Below are positions 18,544 through 25,441 of a stretch of DNA of 64,000 nucleotides, piece after piece; position 1 is the first letter of the stretch; the number at the start of each line of letters is the position of its first letter. A program made the position numbers and the translations under genes. The stretch comes from Zwartia vadi (GTDB lineage Bacteria; Pseudomonadota; Gammaproteobacteria; Burkholderiales; Burkholderiaceae_B): positions 91,518 through 155,517 of the forward strand of contig NZ_JAUHHE010000009.1 in the NCBI RefSeq assembly GCF_030410375.1, written 5' to 3'. A model generated the notes under the pieces. It was not told the origin of the DNA, searched no databases, and was given only the letters and a program-made list of their open reading frames with translations.

Positions 18544-20033
18544 CCTGCGCCAGCCTGCGACTTGCGCAAGGGCGCCGTCGGGATCCTCATTTGCTCCCGA
18601 TATTTGGCGACAGTCCTTCTGGCGATCGTGATCCCATCTCGATCCAACAAGGTCACCAACTGACTGTCGGAGAGTGGTCGAGACCGATCTTCCTGGCGAA
18701 TCAAAGCCTGAATCCGTGTTTGAACAGCTGTCGAAGAAGTCGCCTCGCCACCTTCGGTAGACAAACCTGAACTAAAAAACCGCTTCAGTTCCAAAGTGCC
18801 ATAAGGGGTCACCATATATTTTTGTGTGGTTGCACGCGAGATCGTCGACTCATGCATGCCCAGTTCAAGCGCAACATCCTTGAGTGTGAGCGGCCTGACT
18901 GCCTCCCAGCCTTTATTGAAAAAACTTTGCTGATGCGCCACGATGACTTGAGACACACGCAGAATTGTCTCGAAGCGTTGAGCCACGTTGCGAATCATCC
19001 AGCGCGCCTCTTGTAATTGTCCATGCAAGGCGCTATTTGCTCCCCCGCGGGCACTCCCAAGCGCCTCGGCATACAGCGCGTTGATCCGCAACTTAGGCAT
19101 AACCGCCTCATTGAGTTGGGCCTCCCAACCTTTGCGGGTTTTCCTGACAATCACATCTGGTACCGCCACATCCGCAGCAGGCTTATTCCAGCGACTGCCT
19201 GGGCGAGGATTCAACCGCAACACGAGTGCATGCGCGCGTCGCAAAGACTCTGCGTCACAATGCAACGCCTCGCGCAGCTTGGCCATGTTACCGGTCGCCA
19301 AAATACCGAGGTGGTGTTGGCACAACCGGCGCGCCAACGCCAAGACTTCAGCGTCTTTGACTTCCGGCAAAAGCTCCGGATCCGCAAATTTCAATTGCAA
19401 ATCCAGACACTCGCCTAAATCGCGAGCACCCACTCCTGGTGGGTCAAGCGATTGCAAAAACGTCAACGCCAACTGGAAGTCATCAAGTTCCAAGCCCAGC
19501 TCCGGGCTCATCCAGCCCACGATGTCCTCTAAGGGCGAAGCAAGTAGTCCGTCTTCATTTAATTCCTCAATCAACAAACCGACAATGGCCGCATCCCGCT
19601 CACTCAGACGCGTCGTGCCGAGCTGTCCGAGCAAATATTCACGTAAATTGCTCTCTCGGGCGGCTTCAGGTCGCTCTGACAGCTCATCGTCGCGCGACTG
19701 ACGTGATTCAGATGAAAACTCCAAGCGCTCGTTAAACGGGCCCTGCTCGTCCCCGGAGCCCTGGGTGACGGAAATCTCCGATTCAAACTGGGCCTCTCCT
19801 GAAGGGGCTTCCGGGCTCTCAAAGCTATCAGCGACCCTCATGGTCGAGCCGAGTGCGCCGGGGTCCTGCAGGCCCTCTCCCTCCTGCTCAAGCAGGGGAT
19901 TCTCAGCCAATGCTTTGGCCACCTCGGCCTCAAGATCGAGCGTCGACAACTGCAAAAGTCGGATCGACTGTTGCAGCGCCGGGGTCAGTGTCAAGCTTTG
20001 ACCAAGACGAAGTTCGAGAAAATTGCGAGTCAT
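18540..20033 (-). CDS. rpoN: RNA polymerase sigma-54 factor
   Basis: A 497-residue sigma-54. Region I is Gln/Leu-rich (LRLGQSLTLTPALQQSIRLLQLS), then an acidic linker, the core-binding region, the HTH (MHESTISRATTQKYM) and the RpoN box ARRTVAKYRE near the C-terminus, all intact. It directs transcription from -24/-12 promoters with enhancer-binding activators. ATG 20033 gives the usual N-terminus; ATG 20051 and GTG 20069 are in-frame alternatives. The usual neighbours (lptB upstream; hpf, ptsN and hprK downstream) are absent, so the gene is out of its common context. Confidence 0.95.
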   Translation of the reverse strand: MTRNFLELRLGQSLTLTPALQQSIRLLQLSTLDLEAEVAKALAENPLLEQEGEGLQDPGALGSTMRVADSFESPEAPSGEAQFESEISVTQGSGDEQGPFNERLEFSSESRQSRDDELSERPEAARESNLREYLLGQLGTTRLSERDAAIVGLLIEELNEDGLLASPLEDIVGWMSPELGLELDDFQLALTFLQSLDPPGVGARDLGECLDLQLKFADPELLPEVKDAEVLALARRLCQHHLGILATGNMAKLREALHCDAESLRRAHALVLRLNPRPGSRWNKPAADVAVPDVIVRKTRKGWEAQLNEAVMPKLRINALYAEALGSARGGANSALHGQLQEARWMIRNVAQRFETILRVSQVIVAHQQSFFNKGWEAVRPLTLKDVALELGMHESTISRATTQKYMVTPYGTLELKRFFSSGLSTEGGEATSSTAVQTRIQALIRQEDRSRPLSDSQLVTLLDRDGITIARRTVAKYREQMRIPTAPLRKSQAGAG

Positions 20034-20049
20034 AGGTACAATATTTTGC

Positions 20050-20688
20050 ATGATGAACACACCAAACACCTCAAATATCCGAAAAGATGCCTATCTTTTG
20101 GGCAATACATTGTTGCGCCTGGGACTTCCACGGCTGATTATTCGCCTGGTCGTGATGCTCAGTGTGTTGGCAGTACTCCTTTATTGCGTACAAGGCATTC
20201 TTGCACGCGGGCGAGGTTGGCTTGAATTTGGACTGCATATTTCAGGCCTGAACGACATCCTTGGTAAAACGGTGATCGATTTCGTCATGCAATACCAAAA
20301 ATTCTTTTGGTGGCTCATCGTCGCGTTGTTAGTCCTTTTTGTGCTGAGTGGACTGATGAGTTGGCTGCGTGGCAGCATCAAACGCGGTCGTGCCGCGCTT
20401 GTCCCGCTTGGGGAGGTTCGCAAACTCTGTGTAGGACTGAGTCCTGAAGCCCTCGATGTGATGGATTGGGTCTGGCGGGATAAATCCCAGCCAATCACTG
20501 TAGGCAATCTTCAGACCACCCTTTCTCAACTTCGTACAGGTCGTCAGCGCAAGCTCGACTTGGCGCGTGCGCAGAAGCTCGAGCTCGAAATGGCCTTAAC
20601 CCCCAAAGAATCCACTCAACAACCTGCTTCGCCTCTTGAGCAGCCCCTCGAGCGAGGCGGTCAACGCGAACCTACCTTGCTTGCCTAG
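20050..20688 (+). CDS. Conserved inner-membrane protein of unknown function
   Basis: A 212-residue protein with two clear membrane segments (about residues 28-50 and 80-105). A cytoplasmic C-terminal part contains a predicted coiled region (RQRKLDLARAQKLELEMAL) and a low-complexity tail. No domain was recognised. Starts are possible at 20050 or 20053 (ATGATG). It diverges from rpoN with about 16 bp or less between start codons, so each promoter must overlap the neighbour's coding sequence. Confidence 0.6.
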   Translation: MMNTPNTSNIRKDAYLLGNTLLRLGLPRLIIRLVVMLSVLAVLLYCVQGILARGRGWLEFGLHISGLNDILGKTVIDFVMQYQKFFWWLIVALLVLFVLSGLMSWLRGSIKRGRAALVPLGEVRKLCVGLSPEALDVMDWVWRDKSQPITVGNLQTTLSQLRTGRQRKLDLARAQKLELEMALTPKESTQQPASPLEQPLERGGQREPTLLA

Positions 20689-20776
20689 TCGCTTTTTTGT
20701 GACGAATACGGGCTGTTTGATGGGTCACTCTTCAAGACAGCTTGCTTTTAGCCGAAATTTATGTTTGACTAACGAC

Positions 20777-20938
20777 ATGGGTACTCACGTTTCAGGCATA
20801 GCCTGCCCTCGTTCGACTCAAATCGCCTCTCAGGGCGGTGGCACAGTCTCGCACCCAGGATCATCTTTCCGCTCAGCCAAGCGCTCCGCTTCACTCAGCC
20901 TACTACCGCTGCTACTAGCGATCGGTTGCCGGACCTAG
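20777..20938 (+). CDS. Putative leucine-rich leader peptide before leuA
   Basis: A 53-codon open frame, too short to be an ordinary gene, whose end reads L-S-L-L-P-L-L-L-A-I (about 20893-20922). Six of eight codons are Leu, four of them CTA. It ends inside the 5' arm of an inverted repeat (20927-20958) and lies about 155 nt before leuA. Runs of Leu codons, often the rare CTA, are the hallmark of leu-operon attenuator leaders. The weak start region (no clear ribosome-binding site) and lack of a T-tract keep this uncertain. Confidence 0.4.
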   Translation: MGTHVSGIACPRSTQIASQGGGTVSHPGSSFRSAKRSASLSLLPLLLAIGCRT

Positions 20939-21034
20939 CGTCCCGTGGCAGTCCGGCAGCCTTTGGCCACTCGTAACACCCCCACAGACTAACTGTATCT
21001 ATTCCGGGTCAACCGGATGCTGGTCAAAAGCCAG
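20927..21034 (+). promoter_or_regulatory. Possible leuA attenuator structures
   Basis: TGCCGGAC (20927-20934) and GTCCGGCA (20951-20958) form a perfect 8-bp stem with a 16-nt loop. GTCCGG (20951-20956) could pair instead with CCGGAT (21013-21018), giving a mutually exclusive fold. A further small hairpin CTGG-N7-CCAG lies at 21020-21034. None is followed by a run of T. Together with the Leu-rich leader this is an attenuator-like arrangement. The remaining part of the 400-bp gap (20689-20776) shows nothing else I can name. Confidence 0.35.
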
Positions 21035-21094
21035 TAACAGATTTCTACGATGCTCCGAATATGCGACATCGGACAAACAGACTTGAGGTTATCA

Positions 21095-22765
21095 ATGCTT
21101 TCGAATCCCGCTACAAAATACATCCCGTTCAAACCCTTCGAGCGTGATTTTTCTGAACGCACCTGGCCGACCAAGCGGATTACCCATCCGCCCATCTGGA
21201 TGAGCACAGATCTGCGCGATGGCAACCAGTCCTTGATCGAACCGATGAGCGTTGAGCGCAAACTGCGTTTTTTTGACATGCTCATCAAAATCGGATTCAA
21301 AGAAATCGAGGTGGGATTCCCCTCCGCATCACAAACCGACTTTGACTTTGTTCGCAAGCTCGTCGATGACAAGCTGATCCCTGACGACGTGACGATTATC
21401 GCCCTCACTCAAGCACGTCCGGAGTTAATCGAACGTACCGTTGAGGCAGCCGCTGGCGCCAAACGCGCCATGATTCATCTTTACAACGCCTGTGCGCCCG
21501 GTTTTCGACGCATCGTGTTCAACATGAATCGCGAAGAGGTCAAACAAGTCGCCATCGAAGGCACCAAATGCGTCATGGCCTGCATGGCCAAATATCCTCA
21601 AACCGAATGGCTGTACGAATACTCGCCAGAAGTCTTTAGCACGACCGAGCCAGACTTCGCCCTCGAAGTCTGTAATGCCGTGACAGAAACCTGGAAGCCC
21701 ACTCCCCAGCGCAAGATCATTTACAACTTGCCGGCCACCATCGAAGCCACCACACCGAACATGTATGCCGACCAAATCGAGTACATGCATAACAATCTCA
21801 ACAAACGCGACAGCATCATCATCAGCTTGCATCCCCACAACGATCGCGGCACCGCCGTGGCGGCAGCCGAACTCGGCTTGATGGCTGGCGCTGATCGTGT
21901 CGAAGGTTGTTTATTCGGCAATGGCGAACGCACGGGCAACGTCGACCTGGTGACATTAGCCTTGAATCTCTATACCCAAGGCATTCATCCCGGGCTGGAC
22001 TTCTCCGACATTGATGAAGTGCGTCGTTGTGTTGAGTTTTGCAATCAGCTCCCCGTGCACCCACGTCATCCATATGCCGGCGATCTCGTCTTTACGGCCT
22101 TCTCCGGCTCCCATCAGGACGCCATTAAAAAAGGGTTTGCCGTACAAAAGGCCGATGCGATTTGGGAGGTTCCCTATTTACCCATTGATCCAGCGGATTT
22201 GGGCCGCAGCTACGATGCGGTGATCCGCGTCAATAGCCAGTCAGGCAAAGGCGGCGTCTCCTATCTACTCGAACAGGAGCATGGACTGGTATTGCCACGT
22301 CGCTTACAAATCGAATTCAGTCGCGCCATTCAACGCGTCACAGACGAAACCGGTCGTGAAGTGACTGCTGCCGATGTCTACACGATCTTTAATAAAGAGT
22401 ATTTGACTCAAACAGAGCCATGGAAACTGATCAAGCATCGCATCACGGGCGACCCAAGTGCCGAGGAAGGCAAGCTCTTCACGATCGAAGCTGAGTTCGA
22501 GGTCAACGGCGAGCGCCGCACGCTCACGGGCTCAGGCGATGGCGCAATCTCCGCGTTTGTCGACTGTCTTGGCATCCCTGTGCGGATCATGGACTACCAC
22601 GAACATGCGATTGGCATCGGTACGGATACTCGCGCCGCCTGCTATGTCGAAGCACGCATTCAAGAGGGCGCGACAGGGTTTGGTGTCGGCATCGACCGCG
22701 ACATCGTGACAGCCTCCTTTAAGGCTGTGCTGAGCGCCCTGAACCGTCATATCAAGTCTGCTTAA
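21095..22765 (+). CDS. leuA: 2-isopropylmalate synthase
   Basis: A 556-residue enzyme of the DRE-TIM family that condenses acetyl-CoA with 2-oxoisovalerate, the first committed step of leucine synthesis. Seen: the STDLRDGNQ motif, the HPHNDRGTA metal ligands, GNGERTGN and a C-terminal allosteric domain, in the longer (about 555-570 residue) form of the enzyme. The ATG at 21095 has TGAGGT upstream and is preferred over the in-frame start at 21050. The gene stands alone, without leuB/C/D. Confidence 0.96.
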   Translation: MLSNPATKYIPFKPFERDFSERTWPTKRITHPPIWMSTDLRDGNQSLIEPMSVERKLRFFDMLIKIGFKEIEVGFPSASQTDFDFVRKLVDDKLIPDDVTIIALTQARPELIERTVEAAAGAKRAMIHLYNACAPGFRRIVFNMNREEVKQVAIEGTKCVMACMAKYPQTEWLYEYSPEVFSTTEPDFALEVCNAVTETWKPTPQRKIIYNLPATIEATTPNMYADQIEYMHNNLNKRDSIIISLHPHNDRGTAVAAAELGLMAGADRVEGCLFGNGERTGNVDLVTLALNLYTQGIHPGLDFSDIDEVRRCVEFCNQLPVHPRHPYAGDLVFTAFSGSHQDAIKKGFAVQKADAIWEVPYLPIDPADLGRSYDAVIRVNSQSGKGGVSYLLEQEHGLVLPRRLQIEFSRAIQRVTDETGREVTAADVYTIFNKEYLTQTEPWKLIKHRITGDPSAEEGKLFTIEAEFEVNGERRTLTGSGDGAISAFVDCLGIPVRIMDYHEHAIGIGTDTRAACYVEARIQEGATGFGVGIDRDIVTASFKAVLSALNRHIKSA

Positions 22766-22806
22766 AAAATAAGCGGGAGCCGAGACAGGTTCCCGCTTTA
22801 TTTTTC
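22764..22806. terminator. Bidirectional intrinsic terminator, leuA/DUF455
   Basis: The AAATAAGCGGGA arm (about 22767-22777) and the TCCCGCTTTATTT arm (22791-22803) form a strong GC stem extended by an A/T stem, flanked by A-runs and T-runs on both sides. It therefore ends transcripts from both leuA and the convergent DUF455 gene, whose stop codons lie at its edges. Confidence 0.85.
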
Positions 22807-23574
22807 CAACGCGGCAATCTCCTCGGGTTGAAAGCCCGCTGCCAATCGCGCCTCGACATTAAAAGGGCCCTTAAGTTTAGGTGCCCGGTACTGCGTCGAG
22901 AGATCCGCATACGTCTGAAGAGGGTCAAGCCCGCGCTGCGTGCATAGCCATCGATACCAATAGTTGCCAATCGCAACGTGACCAACCTCGTCGCGCAAAA
23001 TCACGTCAACAATCGCGGCCGCTTTGGGATCGCCCCCGCTCGCAAGCTTGTGTCGCACAGCCGGCGATGCGTCCAACCCACGCGCCTCAAGCGTACGCGG
23101 AACAAGCGCCATGCGGGCCAGTACATCCTCTTGCGTACGTTCAGCCATTTCCCACAAGCCATCATGTGCCGGAAAATCGCCATAGCGATATCCAAGGGTG
23201 ACTAAATGTGTCTCCAGCAGCTCAAAATGTCTCGACTCCTCAATTGCGACGCCCATCCACTGTCTATAAAACGACGGGGGCATCCCGCGAAAGCGCCAGA
23301 CAACATCCAAGGCCAAATTAATCGCATTGAACTCAATGTGCGCCAAAGCATGCAGTAGAACAGCGCGACCTTCAAGCGTATGAACGCTGCGCATGCGTAA
23401 ACCGGCAGGAGGCACCAGCTCCACAGGCGGTCGACCCGGAATGAGTCGCTGCGCAACAAGTTCCCGTTCGGGATCAACCGGTGAGTCAGGATCCACCTGC
23501 TCCAGAAGGGCGGCTTTGTCTACCCAGGATGTCTGGCCGAGCGCGCACAGTGCTAGTTCTCTTAAATCCGTCAA
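22798..23574 (-). CDS. DUF455 ferritin-like protein
   Basis: A 258-residue protein of the DUF455 family, predicted to adopt a ferritin-like four-helix bundle. Likely metal ligands are in LAHIEFNAI, EESRHFELL and RDEVGHVAIGN, which have the spaced Glu and ExxH pattern of di-iron proteins. The biochemical role is not established. The only start that fits is TTG at 23574, preceded by GAGTGA. It is divergent from the DUF3429 gene (43 bp) and separated from leuA by a two-way terminator. Confidence 0.8.
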   Translation of the reverse strand: MTDLRELALCALGQTSWVDKAALLEQVDPDSPVDPERELVAQRLIPGRPPVELVPPAGLRMRSVHTLEGRAVLLHALAHIEFNAINLALDVVWRFRGMPPSFYRQWMGVAIEESRHFELLETHLVTLGYRYGDFPAHDGLWEMAERTQEDVLARMALVPRTLEARGLDASPAVRHKLASGGDPKAAAIVDVILRDEVGHVAIGNYWYRWLCTQRGLDPLQTYADLSTQYRAPKLKGPFNVEARLAAGFQPEEIAALEK

Positions 23575-23617
23575 TTTTCACTCAACAGTTTTAGACTCAA
23601 TTGGTAATATTGCAATT

Positions 23618-24097
23618 ATGTCTGATCTTCTCAACGCTACGCATACACCACAGCCTGCGCGCATGCCTGCCGCAGCCCTCATTCCCGGCCTGTTGGGTGT
23701 TTTACCCTTCTGGGGCCTCGCTCTTTCCACTCAGCTCTCAAGCGGTCTCGATCCCTTGCTTGCTTTGATGGCGTTGATTATGTACGGCGCCATCATCCTG
23801 AGCTTTGTCGGCGCCCTCTGGTGGGGCATGGCCGTTCATGCTCCCGCCACAGCGCCGCGCGCTGTGATGTTTGTCTGGAGTGTGGTGCCAGCCTTGATTG
23901 GCTGGACAGCCATCATGACCGAGCCCGCTATCGGCCTGAGAATGTTGATCGCAGGGCTGGCACTTCAATGGGTGCTAGACGGTTTGCTCATGCGCTACAT
24001 CCCCAGTCTGATCCCTCGCTGGGTATTCAGGTTGCGCACCATGCTGACGCTTGGTGCAACAAGCGCGCTTGCCTTTGCCTGGTGGCAACTCGGTTAA
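23618..24097 (+). CDS. DUF3429 family membrane protein
   Basis: A 159-residue polytopic inner-membrane protein with about five hydrophobic segments. The block GALWWGMA, then a WSVVPALIGW segment, is characteristic of the DUF3429 family found beside unrelated genes in many proteobacteria. Function unknown. The ATG at 23618 is chosen because the longer open frame overlaps the divergent DUF455 gene. Its TAA overlaps the stop of the SET-domain gene by 4 nt. Confidence 0.75.
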   Translation: MSDLLNATHTPQPARMPAAALIPGLLGVLPFWGLALSTQLSSGLDPLLALMALIMYGAIILSFVGALWWGMAVHAPATAPRAVMFVWSVVPALIGWTAIMTEPAIGLRMLIAGLALQWVLDGLLMRYIPSLIPRWVFRLRTMLTLGATSALAFAWWQLG

Positions 24098-24588
24098 TCT
24101 GACTTCTTTTTACGACTCTTTTTGTCTGGCACCGCCAACATCGTGAAGCGACAGCTTGGCGCTCCACAGCGGCATGCATATTGAGCCTTGAGCTTTTTAG
24201 TCAGCTTTTCATCATCAATGACAAGACCGTAATCGTAGTTCAACTCCTCGCCACGCTTAATGTCACGCTTGGCGACGATATGCACGCGCTTTCCACCTTT
24301 TCCCTCCGTGCTCTCGCAGTTTGGTTCGCAAGAGTGGTTAATCCAGCGGGCGTCATTACCTTCATCGTTTCCATCGATCACTTTACCGGAGCTCAAGGAA
24401 AAGAAAAAAGTATGAAACGGATCATCGGGGTTCGTGGGGTGACGACGATCGGCTTCTTTGGCGCTAATCGTTTTGCCGCCATATTCAATGATGCGCGTGC
24501 CTTCAGGAATATTACGCGCTGCAAACACACCGTTACCGTGCACTTTGGATCGCCTGACAATATGCCAGGGCTTTTCAATTGTTGTCAT
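24094..24588 (-). CDS. SET-domain protein-lysine methyltransferase-like protein
   Basis: A 164-residue protein that is essentially a stand-alone SET domain. Seen: the N-terminal HGNGVFAARNI motif (SAM binding), RWINHSCEPNCES (the NHSC knot), GEELNYDYG (catalytic Tyr) and a post-SET-like cysteine cluster CRCGAPSCR near residue 145. All core SET signatures are present, so methyltransferase activity on protein lysines is plausible. The last residues are Lys-rich (KKSRKKKSD). It lies 18 bp downstream of panB on the same strand, close to topB. The target is unknown. Confidence 0.88.
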   Translation of the reverse strand: MTTIEKPWHIVRRSKVHGNGVFAARNIPEGTRIIEYGGKTISAKEADRRHPTNPDDPFHTFFFSLSSGKVIDGNDEGNDARWINHSCEPNCESTEGKGGKRVHIVAKRDIKRGEELNYDYGLVIDDEKLTKKLKAQYACRCGAPSCRFTMLAVPDKKSRKKKSD

Positions 24589-24606
24589 GAATCAAGCGTC
24601 AAAAAA

Positions 24607-25428
24607 TCAAGTGCGTTTAACACCAAAACAATGCTGGGGCTCGGGAAACTTACCACCCCGGACCTCATCGGCATACTGCTGAACCGCATTGCGCATAATC
24701 GTATCGAGATCCGCGTAACGCTTAACAAACTTAGGCACCCGATTGCCACTCAGCCCAAGCATATCGTCCGTCACCAGGATCTGGCCATCACAAGAAGGCG
24801 AAGCGCCAATACCAATGGTCGGTATAGAGAGCTTTGCCGTGATGTCAGCACCGAGCGATTCGGCAACGCCTTCTAAGACCACACCAAAGGCACCCGCTTT
24901 TTCAAGAGCGAGGGCATCCGCCAGAATCCGAGCAGCCGAATCAGGTGTTTTACCCTGCGCCAAATAGCCGCCCATCGTATTGACGTACTGAGGCATCAAG
25001 CCTACATGCGCCAAAACAGGTATACCGCGACTGACGAGGTACTCAACCGTCTCTGCCATCACCTCGCCGCCCTCAAGTTTGACCGCGTCAGCACCTTGAC
25101 TCAACAGGTAACCGGCACTGCGAAACGCCTGGCCAAGAGACTCCTGATAACTACCAAAAGGTAAGTCTGCAACGATGCAAGCACGCTTTGTTCCGCGAAC
25201 CACAGCCGCGGTGTGGTGCCCGATTTGCTCCAGCGAGATCGATAAGGTGTTGGGCAAACCATAGGCCACCATCGCTGTCGAATCACCAATCAAGATAAAG
25301 TCGACGTAGTCATCAACCACTCGCGCGATCGGTACGCTATAGGCTGTCAGCGCGACTATTTTTCGCTGCCCTTTGCACGCCAATAACTGCGGAACCGTCA
25401 TCCGCTTAATGTCTGTTTGTGCGCTCAT
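24607..25428 (-). CDS. panB: 3-methyl-2-oxobutanoate hydroxymethyltransferase
   Basis: A 273-residue cytoplasmic enzyme that makes ketopantoate from 2-oxoisovalerate and methylene-tetrahydrofolate in pantothenate/CoA synthesis. Seen: LIGDSTAMVAYG, VADLPFGSY, KLEGGE and GIGASPSCDGQ, all PanB signatures. The ATG at 25428 follows AGGGAAAGA; the in-frame ATG at 25449 would overlap the end of topB. panC is not in the window. The gene order smg-gluQ-topB-panB-SET on one strand suggests a long transcription unit. Confidence 0.95.
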   Translation of the reverse strand: MSAQTDIKRMTVPQLLACKGQRKIVALTAYSVPIARVVDDYVDFILIGDSTAMVAYGLPNTLSISLEQIGHHTAAVVRGTKRACIVADLPFGSYQESLGQAFRSAGYLLSQGADAVKLEGGEVMAETVEYLVSRGIPVLAHVGLMPQYVNTMGGYLAQGKTPDSAARILADALALEKAGAFGVVLEGVAESLGADITAKLSIPTIGIGASPSCDGQILVTDDMLGLSGNRVPKFVKRYADLDTIMRNAVQQYADEVRGGKFPEPQHCFGVKRT

Positions 25429-25441
25429 ATTCTTTCCCTGA

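Noticed and set aside
20636..20776. Longer version of the Leu-rich open frame as a normal protein gene
   Set aside because: No recognisable protein, and it overlaps the end of the previous gene; only the short Leu-rich end is of interest.
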